From the NCBI GenBank assembly GCA_002411085.1, contig DHQK01000262.1, forward strand, positions 1 to 9,168: a stretch of 9,168 nucleotides of DNA, read 5' to 3'. The DNA comes from Marinilabilia sp. UBA5340 (lineage in GTDB: Bacteria; Bacteroidota; Bacteroidia; Bacteroidales; Marinilabiliaceae). The translations under genes and the position numbers were made by a program. Below, piece after piece: positions 1 to 7,450 of this stretch. How positions within the stretch are numbered: position 1 is the stretch's first letter; the number at the start of each line of letters is the position of its first letter. The notes below the pieces were generated by a model. The model was not told where the DNA came from. It made no database searches and saw nothing but the letters and a program-made list of their open reading frames with translations.

Positions 1-1071
1 AATGAGGATATTACCTGGGAAACATCTGAGCAGATTGACCTTGGATTTGATGCCCGATTGTTGAATTCCAAACTCGGGGTAGCTTTTGACTGGTATGTGA
101 AAACAACAAAAGACTGGTTGGTTGTTGCTCCCGCGTTGGCATCTTATGGAACAGAGCCCCCCTTTATTAATGGTGGTGATGTGGAGAATAGTGGTATTGA
201 ACTGGCGTTGAACTGGAATGATCGCGCAGGTGATTTGGCTTACACCGTAGCTCTCAACGGGGCATATAATAAAAACGAAGTGACCCGGATTGCCAACAGT
301 GAAGGAATTATACATGGTGAGCCGCACGTGTTGAGTCAGGGAACTACAGAGATGTATCGTGCCGAAGAGGGCAAGCCCATTGGTTATTTCTGGGGGTACA
401 AAACTGAAGGAATTTACCAGAATCAGGCGCAAATTGATGCGAGACGTGCCGAAGGCCTGGGCGTGATGGAAGGTGCCCAGCCCGGCGATGTCATTTTCGC
501 TGACACAGATAAAAACGGAGTCATTGATGAAAATGATAAAACCGAAATTGGTAATCCTCATCCTGACTTCACTGCTGGTCTAAACCTCAGCTTGTCGTAT
601 AAAGGGCTTGACTTTGGTCTTACAGCCAATGGAGCCTTTGGACAGCAAATTGCAAAATCTTATCGATCATTTGCTGATAGCGAACGTCAAAATTATACTA
701 CTGAAATTTTTGGTCGTTGGTATGGCGAAGGAACTTCCAATAAATTGCCACGCCTTACTCCTGGTACAAACACAAACTGGCAGAATATTTCTGATATCTA
801 TATTGAAGATGGTGATTACGTAAAAATCAGCAATGTCACCCTTGGGTATGACTTCAAGAAACTCTTTACTAATTTGCCCTTACAGCAAGTGAGATTTTAT
901 GTTTCTGCTCAAAATCTGTACACTTTTACCAATTATTCGGGAATGGATCCGGAGGTAGGATATGGATATGATGGTGGATCCGGTGATCAGGGAAACTGGT
1001 CTTCCGGTATTGATCTTGGGTTCTATCCTGCCCCAAGAACTTATTTGGTTGGATTAAATCTCAAATTTTAA
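1..1071 (+). CDS. susC: SusC/RagA-family TonB-dependent outer-membrane transporter, C-terminal part (5' end outside window)
   Basis: The reading frame is open from base 1 to the TAA at 1069-1071, giving 356 residues; the signal peptide, plug and first part of the barrel lie upstream of the window. The first in-frame ATG-like codon is internal (a TTG at 58), so it is not a real start. Visible family landmarks are the D-rich loop DTDKNGVIDENDKTEIG (about 505-555), the GNPHPDF segment just after it, the late SGMDPEVG motif near 940-960, and the terminal strand YLVGLNLKF ending in Phe, the usual barrel-closing residue recognised by BAM. SusC-type proteins form a 22-strand barrel that imports oligosaccharides, with SusD as a lid, powered by TonB/ExbBD. 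The susD-like gene begins 13 bp downstream, which supports the pairing. The family call is very safe; the substrate cannot be read from this part. Confidence 0.97.
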   Translation, partial: NEDITWETSEQIDLGFDARLLNSKLGVAFDWYVKTTKDWLVVAPALASYGTEPPFINGGDVENSGIELALNWNDRAGDLAYTVALNGAYNKNEVTRIANSEGIIHGEPHVLSQGTTEMYRAEEGKPIGYFWGYKTEGIYQNQAQIDARRAEGLGVMEGAQPGDVIFADTDKNGVIDENDKTEIGNPHPDFTAGLNLSLSYKGLDFGLTANGAFGQQIAKSYRSFADSERQNYTTEIFGRWYGEGTSNKLPRLTPGTNTNWQNISDIYIEDGDYVKISNVTLGYDFKKLFTNLPLQQVRFYVSAQNLYTFTNYSGMDPEVGYGYDGGSGDQGNWSSGIDLGFYPAPRTYLVGLNLKF

Positions 1072-1073
1072 TT

Positions 1074-1079
1074 AGGAGA
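1074..1079 (+). promoter_or_regulatory. Shine-Dalgarno sequence of susD
   Basis: AGGAGA lies 5 bases before the ATG at 1085, immediately after the susC stop codon. It is a clear purine-rich site; several other starts in this window lack one, as is common in Bacteroidota. It fixes the susD start. Confidence 0.7.
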
Positions 1080-1084
1080 AGAAT

Positions 1085-2803
1085 ATGAAAAGATTAATAT
1101 ATTTCGCAATAGCCATTCTGGTATTTACCAGTTGTGAAGATTTCCTTGACACAGAAAATCTCACAGAGAAAAATACCACTAATTTTCCCGCCAATGTGGA
1201 AGATGTGGAACAGGCAGTAATTGGTATTTACAATACCCTTAACACTGCTGTGGCCGATCCTCAGTGTACCTATTTTTATGCTGCTGAACTTGCCTCTGAT
1301 GATCGCTTTGGCGGTGGAGGTGACAATGATAAGTTGATGCAGGCCTGGGATAAAATTATGAACTTTGGAACTGACGCCTCCCGCCCTTTTTGGAAGGCCC
1401 GCTACCAGGGGATTTTTAGAGCCAATAGTGTTATTCTTTCCATAGAAAAAATGGGACTGGAAGGCGAAGAAGTTAACCAATTGAAAGGCGAAGCTCATTT
1501 CTTGCGTGGTTTCTTTTATCATGAATTGGCTGAAATGTATGGAGAGGTTCCTATGCCGTTGAATTCTGATGAAGCAGAGAATCTGCCTAATGCACCTTCA
1601 GATTCTCTTTATGCACAGATTGGATATGATCTGGTGTCTGCCATTTCTTTGATGAAGGATGTGCCATACAATGAGACTGTTGCAGGGCATGCCACCAAAT
1701 GGGCTGCAGAAGCTTTGCTGGCCCGTGTTTACCTCTTCTACACCGGTTATTACAGTAAAGATGCAATGCCTTTGGCTGATGGAAGTTCTCTAAGCAAAAC
1801 GGATGTTGTTAGCTATTTGGAAGACTGTATTGCCAATAGTGGACACAGTTTGGTTGGAGATTTTAGAAACCTTTGGGCTTATACCAATGAATACACATTG
1901 CCCGACTTTGATAAAATGTCCGGTGAAACAGGGGTCAATGGAAATGACCTTAATTGGGCTGGTGATGGGAATCAGGAGTCCGTTTTTGCTATTAAGTTTT
2001 CCAATTTTGCCGATTGGAATACTACCATCGGATACTCCAATCAGTATTTACTTCATTTTGGTATTCGTGGTGGTCAACCGTATGGTAATACCTTCCCTCT
2101 TGGACAGGGATGGGGCGCAGGACCTGTTAACCCAACTCTTTGGGAGGCATGGGAAGATGCAGAACCCACTGACCTGAGGAGAGAGGCGTCGATTATGCCG
2201 GTTTCCGATCTGCCGGATTATTCTTTTGGCGGCTGGACAATGATGGAAGAAACAGATTACTGGCAAATGAAGAGTGTTCACATTAGTGCCAAAACAGGCG
2301 AGGTGGATGGAGAAGGTAATCCGACATACTACTCATCTTTTTCAGTGCCAATGTTTGGAGCTTCTGATAACTTTCAGTTGGATGGTGTAAATGACCTGAT
2401 GTTGATCCGATTTGCGGATGTCTTGTTAATGCACTCAGAATTGACAGAAACAGCTGATAAATTGAATGAGGTGCGTGCCCGTGCCGGATTGGATCCTGTG
2501 AGTTATTCATTGGAGGCCTTGAAGCGTGAACGTCGCTTCGAGCTTGCATTTGAAGGAAGACGATATGCTGATATCCGTCGTTGGGGAGATGCTCCTGAGT
2601 TGCTGGAAGGACAGTTGGGTGTGAAGATTTATGAAAGTGGAGCTCCAACAGTAATGAAATCCTTTGGAGGTGGTTACAAAGCCCGATATGAAGCAACAGG
2701 AGGATTTTTCCCTATTCCTGAGTCTGAAATTGCCTTGTCAGAAGGTGTTTTGTCGCAGACTCCGGGTTATGGAACTGCTTCCAGTAATTTTACGGGTTGG
2801 TAA
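1085..2803 (+). CDS. susD: SusD/RagB-family glycan-binding outer-membrane lipoprotein
   Basis: This 572-residue protein has normal length for the family (about 500-600). The N-terminus is a lipoprotein signal with Cys17 in FTSC followed by acidic residues (CED), which fits the surface-export signal of Bacteroidota lipoproteins; a DFLD motif follows directly, as in many SusD proteins. The N-terminal half corresponds to the SusD-like TPR-type helical region. The C-terminal RagB/SusD signature is plain at about residues 479-500 (RERRFELAFEGRRYADIRRW). A PIPESEI motif near residue 544 is the usual late family motif. The protein would cap the SusC barrel and bind the incoming glycan at the cell surface. 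It is 13 bp after susC and 19 bp before the next lipoprotein gene, so the three are probably one transcript. No truncation or frameshift is seen. Confidence 0.97.
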   Translation: MKRLIYFAIAILVFTSCEDFLDTENLTEKNTTNFPANVEDVEQAVIGIYNTLNTAVADPQCTYFYAAELASDDRFGGGGDNDKLMQAWDKIMNFGTDASRPFWKARYQGIFRANSVILSIEKMGLEGEEVNQLKGEAHFLRGFFYHELAEMYGEVPMPLNSDEAENLPNAPSDSLYAQIGYDLVSAISLMKDVPYNETVAGHATKWAAEALLARVYLFYTGYYSKDAMPLADGSSLSKTDVVSYLEDCIANSGHSLVGDFRNLWAYTNEYTLPDFDKMSGETGVNGNDLNWAGDGNQESVFAIKFSNFADWNTTIGYSNQYLLHFGIRGGQPYGNTFPLGQGWGAGPVNPTLWEAWEDAEPTDLRREASIMPVSDLPDYSFGGWTMMEETDYWQMKSVHISAKTGEVDGEGNPTYYSSFSVPMFGASDNFQLDGVNDLMLIRFADVLLMHSELTETADKLNEVRARAGLDPVSYSLEALKRERRFELAFEGRRYADIRRWGDAPELLEGQLGVKIYESGAPTVMKSFGGGYKARYEATGGFFPIPESEIALSEGVLSQTPGYGTASSNFTGW

Positions 2804-2822
2804 AACTTAAAAACAGAATCTT

Positions 2823-4016
2823 ATGAAACGAATAATATTATATATTACCCTTATTGCTGCTGTTTTTGCAGCTTGCGATCCCATCGAAGATCGTGATTCA
2901 TTATCGGGTGTTGTTAGCAAGGAGAACCTTCAGTTGTCAGCGGATCCGATAGTGGTAGATGGCAGGAATTCAAATGAAGTTATTGTAGAGAATAATTCTC
3001 CTCTTCTTTCCAGATGGATCTCTGATCGTTCTCAGGTTGAGTCTTCTTATGCAACAGTTGTATTCGATAATGTAGGGACAAAAGAGGTTCAATTTGTCGG
3101 ATTGAATGGAAACGGTTCAAAAGTGGAAGATAATCTTTCAGTCCAGATTGATACGATGACCAATCTTCCGGCAGACGTGAAGAGCCGTTTAGGTATAAAA
3201 TACAATGCAGATGGATCAGTCGATAAAGCTTCCAAACCCTATTTCTGGGGAAATGCCAATTATGTGGAGGGTGTTGATTACAATGTAGAAGTGGTGCAGG
3301 AAGTTGCTGTGAACGGAAGACTTGGGAATAAGCTGACTTTGAGTTGTGATGCTCCTTACCTCTGTGATTGGACTTTTGGTGATGCTAAAGGAAATAAAAA
3401 CCGGGTAGAGCTCTTTATCACTGCTCGTGGTACTTTTACGCTCTCTCTGAATCTCACCAAAGCTGATGGATCTGTTATTGAGAATGCTTATACTCAGGAA
3501 ATTGATGTGGAAGAGCTGACTACGGTTCCTGATGAATATGTAAACCTTTTTGGTGATTTCCTGTCAGATCCGGATGTGTCTAAAACCTGGAGATGGTCAC
3601 GAAGTGGAATGGTGTGGGCCAATGGTCCCTATCACGGATTTACTGATCCGGGTGCCGGCTGGTGGCAGAATAGCTATGAGAATATGATCGGAAGACAGGA
3701 TGGAACCATGACTTTCAAATATTCTGATATGAGTTTGACCAAAGAGGTTTACGAGGGAGGAGATACCAGTATTGACCCCGTTGGCACTCATACCGGATCT
3801 GTAGAACTGGATCTGGGATCAAAGGTTGATGGTTATTCAGTGGGCACCATCAAGTTGGATGGTGTCAGTATCCTTTATGGAGTGAATGTAAATGGTGGAA
3901 ATGCCGTCTTTACTGAATTGGCACTTGTGTCTGTTACCGAGAATACGCTTATCCTCGGGGGAGACAATGGTACCGGTGAGACCTGGCTCTATAAATTTGA
4001 GGCTGTCAATGAATAG
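2823..4016 (+). CDS. Surface lipoprotein with PKD-like segments, candidate glycan-binding protein of the SusCD operon
   Basis: This is a 397-residue protein with a lipoprotein signal (lipobox FAAC, Cys18) followed by D/E-containing residues (DPIEDRD). Two stretches resemble beta-sandwich PKD-type modules: about residues 40-112, ending in a GTKEVQF-type strand, and about 155-228, containing CDWTFGDAKG and a following GTFTLSLNL strand. The C-terminal part (about 235-395) has the KTWRW...GWW pattern and a late TWLYKF strand that I associate with lipoproteins encoded after susD in Bacteroidota. Aromatic residues are abundant there, as expected for a carbohydrate-binding face. It lies 19 bp after susD and before a strong hairpin, so it is the last gene of the operon. 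A SusE/SusF or SGBP-like binding role is inferred from position and architecture; no catalytic motif is visible. The A-rich leader before ATG 2823 has no strong Shine-Dalgarno site. Confidence 0.8.
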   Translation: MKRIILYITLIAAVFAACDPIEDRDSLSGVVSKENLQLSADPIVVDGRNSNEVIVENNSPLLSRWISDRSQVESSYATVVFDNVGTKEVQFVGLNGNGSKVEDNLSVQIDTMTNLPADVKSRLGIKYNADGSVDKASKPYFWGNANYVEGVDYNVEVVQEVAVNGRLGNKLTLSCDAPYLCDWTFGDAKGNKNRVELFITARGTFTLSLNLTKADGSVIENAYTQEIDVEELTTVPDEYVNLFGDFLSDPDVSKTWRWSRSGMVWANGPYHGFTDPGAGWWQNSYENMIGRQDGTMTFKYSDMSLTKEVYEGGDTSIDPVGTHTGSVELDLGSKVDGYSVGTIKLDGVSILYGVNVNGGNAVFTELALVSVTENTLILGGDNGTGETWLYKFEAVNE

Positions 4017-4037
4017 TGTTCATCTATAACAATGGCT

Positions 4038-4066
4038 TAAGGGCGGGCAGTTTCTGTTCGCCCTTA
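4038..4066 (+). terminator. Hairpin terminator after the SusC/SusD/lipoprotein operon
   Basis: An uninterrupted stem can be drawn between 4038-4050 (TAAGGGCGGGCAG) and 4054-4066 (CTGTTCGCCCTTA): 13 pairs, two of them G-U, around a TTT loop. The outer 8 pairs are a perfect GC-rich inverted repeat. It starts 21 bases after the stop codon at 4014-4016. The downstream tract is only moderately T-rich (TTTGCTT), so termination may be partial or factor-assisted. Confidence 0.75.
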
Positions 4067-4151
4067 TTTGCTTAACAGAATACTATTTCTTTCGGAAGCC
4101 GTAGTTTCTGCAATTACTACTGGTAAATGTTTTATTGACTGATTAGCTTTT
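4067..4151. other. Intergenic leader before the DUF6057-like gene
   Basis: These 85 bases separate the hairpin from the next ATG. They must hold the promoter of the second gene block if it is independently transcribed. I found no convincing match to the Bacteroidota promoter pattern (TTTG, about 20 bases, TAnnTTTG) and no Shine-Dalgarno site before 4152. Nothing else is recognisable. Confidence 0.4.
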
Positions 4152-5912
4152 ATGTTGAAGAAGATATCTCTTTCCGGCTTAAGTTCCCTTTTATTGGGGT
4201 TGGTTATCTTTTTGTTTTTTGGATTGTTTTATGCTTTCCACCTTCACTATCAGGAGCAGTATCAGTTATTTCTTTTTACTGCCGATTATTTTTTTGAAAG
4301 GGTAATGCAGCCAGGTGGTTTGAGTAATTATCTGGGGGCATTTTTTACGCAGTTCTATTTTTACCCATGGATCGGAAGTTTCATTCTGGCCACATTGTTA
4401 ATTTTTTTTCAGAGGATTCTCCTTGGAACGGCCCGAAATCTTGGAGCTGCAAAGAACTTTTTTGTGCTTTCCTTCTTTCCTGTTTTGATGTACTGGGGAC
4501 TCTTGTGCGACGAGAATTACCTGACAGGCGGACTTGTTGCCATTCTTTTTGTAAGCTTGTCCAACTACTTATATACTTTTAGCAGATCGGGCACAGTGAA
4601 AATACTGTTTATCCTTTTAGGAATCCCGCTACTATATTTAATTGCCGGAGGAAGCGTCCTCTTCTTCTTTTTGTTCCTCTTAATCTATGAAGTGAATGAA
4701 AAAACACGTTCGTGGAAATTCCTGCTTTTATTTAATTTATTAGGTGTTTTACTTATTCTGACGATACCTTTCTTCCTGAAAAACAGGTTAGGAATGTTTC
4801 CTCCTGTCCCTTCTTTTGTGGGTGTTAATTACTTTCGCTTTCCCATAAATTTCCCGGTAATTGTAGTGGTTATCGGATTTCTGCTTGTGGCTTTGCCATT
4901 TGTGTCGAAATATCTCTCCAGCAGACAATTCCCATTTAAGAAGAGTATTCTTATAGTTCAGGTGATTGTTTTCTTACTTTTTGGAAGCTGGTTTATACAT
5001 CGGTCGGTGGATTTTGAAAGAGAGGAAATAATGGAATATGATTTTTATGTAAGAATGCGTAAATGGGAAGAGATTATCCACAAGGCTGAAGTAAAAACTC
5101 CTCAGAGTCCGCTTTCTGTTACTTGTCTGAATCTGGCTTTGGGTAAAAAGGGACAACTGGGAGACAGAATGTTCGAATTTTTTCAAAAGGGGGACGAAGG
5201 ATTGATCCCTGACTTTGTAAAAGATTTTACAATCCCTATGGTTGCTGGTGAAGTCTATTACCATTTGGGTTTGATTAATACAGCGCAGCGATTTTCTTTT
5301 GAAGCAATGGAGGCTTTACCTGATTATCAGAAGAGCGTGAGGACAATAAAACGGCTTGCCGAGACAAGTTTGATTAAGGGCAATTATGTGCTTTCAAAGA
5401 AGTATCTGAAAATTCTTCAAAACACATTTTACTACCGTAAGTGGGCCACTTATCTTGAGAGAGCTATGAAAAATGAGGATTTAATCAATCAACACCCCGA
5501 ATATGGAGTCTTAAGAAGGATGAAGCTGGACAGAGATTTCTTCTTTAGTGATCAGGAAAAAGATATGATGCTTGGAATTATTCTCTCCGAAAAGAAGAGC
5601 AAGCTGGTTTTTGAGTATCTGATGGCTTACTGTTTGTTGAATAAAGATATTCAGCATTTTGTGCAGTATTTCCCTCTTGGTGAGACTTTGCCTTATTTTA
5701 CAATTCCCCGGCATTTTCAGGAGGCTTTGGTTTATGCATGGGATGTGTCAAAGAGTGAGGTTATTAAGGATATACCCTATCCCATCAACCGGGAGATCCA
5801 GTCTTCATTGAATAAATACAGGAAGGTTTATACTTCCCAATCCAATCCGCAATCATTGTTGCGCAAAGATTTTGGCGATACTTATTGGTATTATTTTCAT
5901 TTTAGGAATTAA
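4152..5912 (+). CDS. DUF6057-like polytopic membrane protein with helical-repeat C-terminal half
   Basis: This is a 586-residue protein of unknown function. About nine hydrophobic segments can be drawn at roughly residues 9-30, 71-90, 100-118, 124-143, 149-164, 166-181, 188-208, 233-252 and 264-283. The first loop carries a distinctive stretch (HYQEQYQLFLFTADYFF, then PGGLSNYLG, about 32-62) that I recognise from Bacteroidota proteins labelled DUF6057; this is recall, not a search. From about residue 284 to the end the protein is soluble-looking and rich in amphipathic helices (for example 362-440, with YYHLGLINTAQRFSFEAM), suggesting a TPR-like domain facing one side of the inner membrane. 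No catalytic motif, signal peptide or transport signature is obvious. The gene ends 10 bp before the haem-motif lipoprotein gene, so they are probably translated from one mRNA. ATG 4152 is the first in-frame start and places a hydrophobic helix directly at the N-terminus. Confidence 0.8.
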   Translation: MLKKISLSGLSSLLLGLVIFLFFGLFYAFHLHYQEQYQLFLFTADYFFERVMQPGGLSNYLGAFFTQFYFYPWIGSFILATLLIFFQRILLGTARNLGAAKNFFVLSFFPVLMYWGLLCDENYLTGGLVAILFVSLSNYLYTFSRSGTVKILFILLGIPLLYLIAGGSVLFFFLFLLIYEVNEKTRSWKFLLLFNLLGVLLILTIPFFLKNRLGMFPPVPSFVGVNYFRFPINFPVIVVVIGFLLVALPFVSKYLSSRQFPFKKSILIVQVIVFLLFGSWFIHRSVDFEREEIMEYDFYVRMRKWEEIIHKAEVKTPQSPLSVTCLNLALGKKGQLGDRMFEFFQKGDEGLIPDFVKDFTIPMVAGEVYYHLGLINTAQRFSFEAMEALPDYQKSVRTIKRLAETSLIKGNYVLSKKYLKILQNTFYYRKWATYLERAMKNEDLINQHPEYGVLRRMKLDRDFFFSDQEKDMMLGIILSEKKSKLVFEYLMAYCLLNKDIQHFVQYFPLGETLPYFTIPRHFQEALVYAWDVSKSEVIKDIPYPINREIQSSLNKYRKVYTSQSNPQSLLRKDFGDTYWYYFHFRN

Positions 5913-5916
5913 AAGG
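5911..5916 (+). promoter_or_regulatory. Ribosome binding site selecting ATG 5923
   Basis: AAAAGG lies 6 bases upstream of ATG 5923 and overlaps the stop codon of the preceding gene. It favours 5923 over the TTG at 5872, which would put 17 extra hydrophobic residues before an already complete lipoprotein signal. Confidence 0.55.
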
Positions 5917-5922
5917 TTTGTC

Positions 5923-7401
5923 ATGAAGGGTTTGCATTTTTCAATACTCCTCAGTATTCTGTTTCTTGGAATTAGTTCTTGTGCCCCGGAGAAATCAGGC
6001 GTTCAGAAAACAGGGACACATCCTGATATTTTCCCGGATTATGTGGGAGTGACCATTCCGGAGGGGATTGCACCGCTCAATTTTCGAATTGAATGGGATT
6101 CTGTTCGTCATTCAGAATTGTTGATAGAGAACAGCGAAGGTAAGAGCTTGAGGGTGAGGGCAGGCAAGACAATAAAGATTCCGTTGGATGAATGGAAGCA
6201 TCTTCTGGAGGTGTCGAAAGGAGATAGCCTTATGTTTCATCTTGAGGTAAATCGCAATGGAGCATGGTATCGGTTTTCACCTTTCCCGGTATATATCAGC
6301 AGCGACCCGATAGATTATGGACTTTCCTATCGACTGATTGCACCAGGGTATGAGATTTACAGTAAAATGGGGATTTATCAGAGGTCTCTGAATAGTTTTG
6401 ATCAGGATGCGATTGTCGAGAATACGCTTTTCCAGGGGAGTTGCATGAACTGTCATTCCTTCAGACAAACGGATGCTGAAAATATGAGTTTGCATATTCG
6501 CGGATCTCAGGGAGGCACTGTTTTACTGAATGACGGAAACTTAAAAGTGTTGGATACCAAAACTAAAGAAACACTTTCAAATTGTGTGTATCCTTATTGG
6601 CATCCAAGTGGCAACTATATTGCTTATTCGGTAAACAAAACCCAGCAAACGTTCCACAGTGCCAACCCCAAAAGGATTGAAGTCTTTGACCATGCATCAG
6701 ATATTGTAATCTTCGATGTTAAAAGGAATAAACTTTTTTCGTGTGATTTCCTGAGAAGTGGGAAGAATATGGAAACGTTTCCAGCTTTCTCTCCGGATGG
6801 TAAATCTTTATTCTTTTGTTCTTCAAAGGTTGATACTCTTCCTCTTCAAGTCAAAGATATTAGATACAATTTGTTGAGGATTGACTTCGATCCGGAAACC
6901 GGACAGTTTGGAAGTTCTGTAGATACTCTTTTCAATGCTGCTGCTTTAGACCAGACTGTGTCATTTCCACGGCCTTCTTATGATGGTCGGTTTATTGTTT
7001 ATACCAGGTTTAACTATGGGAACTTCTCAATATGGCATCCGGAAGCAGATTTGTGGTTATATGACACCCAATCCGGAACAAATCAACCGCTTGAAGCTCT
7101 TAATAGTAACCAGACAGAGAGTTATCATTCATGGTCTTCCAATTCGCGGTGGATTGTATTTAGCAGTCGCAGAGTAAATGGTCTTTATACCATGCCTTTT
7201 ATCGCCCACATCGACGCGGACGGGAATGCAGGCAAACCATTTTTGTTGCCTCAGGAAGATCCGGATTTTTATGATATGACCTTCTACTCATTTAATGTTC
7301 CTGAGTTTATTAGTCAACCAGTTAATTTGAACCTGGATCAATTGGAAGATGCCGTAAGCAATGAGCACATTCAGTTGAGGTTTGAGGAGAAGAATAATTG
7401 A
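5923..7401 (+). CDS. Lipoprotein with CxxCH haem-binding motif and PD40/TolB-like beta-propeller
   Basis: This is a 492-residue protein starting at ATG 5923, where a ribosome site and a compact signal ending ISSC (Cys20) agree; the frame stays open upstream to a TTG at 5872. Residues about 38-125 look like a beta-rich domain beginning VTIPEGIAPLNF. A conserved-looking block follows (YRLIAPGYEIYSKMGIYQR, 136-154), then CMNCH at 174-178 (bases 6442-6456), a textbook c-type haem attachment motif. Four PD40/WD40-like propeller motifs come next: YPYWHPSGNYIAYS (about 223), FPAFSPDGKSLFF (about 286), FPRPSYDGRFIVY (about 348) and YHSWSSNSRWIVF (about 401). Such motifs are typical of TolB-like propellers. 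The protein is probably a lipid-anchored envelope protein with one covalent haem; Met188 and His191 are possible sixth ligands, but this is a guess. It sits 10 bp after the DUF6057-like gene. It lacks the TolB N-terminal domain and is not near pal or tolQRA, so it should not be named tolB. Confidence 0.82.
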   Translation: MKGLHFSILLSILFLGISSCAPEKSGVQKTGTHPDIFPDYVGVTIPEGIAPLNFRIEWDSVRHSELLIENSEGKSLRVRAGKTIKIPLDEWKHLLEVSKGDSLMFHLEVNRNGAWYRFSPFPVYISSDPIDYGLSYRLIAPGYEIYSKMGIYQRSLNSFDQDAIVENTLFQGSCMNCHSFRQTDAENMSLHIRGSQGGTVLLNDGNLKVLDTKTKETLSNCVYPYWHPSGNYIAYSVNKTQQTFHSANPKRIEVFDHASDIVIFDVKRNKLFSCDFLRSGKNMETFPAFSPDGKSLFFCSSKVDTLPLQVKDIRYNLLRIDFDPETGQFGSSVDTLFNAAALDQTVSFPRPSYDGRFIVYTRFNYGNFSIWHPEADLWLYDTQSGTNQPLEALNSNQTESYHSWSSNSRWIVFSSRRVNGLYTMPFIAHIDADGNAGKPFLLPQEDPDFYDMTFYSFNVPEFISQPVNLNLDQLEDAVSNEHIQLRFEEKNN

Positions 7402-7437
7402 TTCGAGCATTATAGACATAGTTGTGGTGAATTTATT

Positions 7438-7442
7438 GGAAG
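7438..7442 (+). promoter_or_regulatory. Putative ribosome binding site for ATG 7451
   Basis: GGAAG ends 8 bases before ATG 7451, a suitable spacing. A second, stronger-looking site, AGGAGA at 7385-7390, lies within the end of the upstream gene but has no ATG, GTG or TTG in this frame at a proper distance, only ATT at 7397. Confidence 0.45.
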
Positions 7443-7450
7443 ATGATTCT

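Noticed and set aside
505..555. EF-hand or dockerin-like calcium site in the SusC fragment
   Set aside because: The D-rich loop resembles one, but it is a standard family motif of SusC barrels and no dockerin duplication is present.
1094..1522. A 142-codon open frame on the minus strand
   Set aside because: It is antisense to the N-terminal region of susD, which has an unambiguous lipoprotein signal and family similarity; no independent support.
5872..5922. Upstream TTG start for the haem-motif lipoprotein
   Set aside because: It would overlap the preceding gene by 41 bases and place a second hydrophobic stretch before a complete lipoprotein signal; ATG 5923 has AAAAGG at good spacing.
5923..7401. 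Naming the propeller lipoprotein TolB
   Set aside because: It has PD40 motifs but also a lipobox, a CxxCH motif and a different N-terminal domain, and no tol-pal neighbours.
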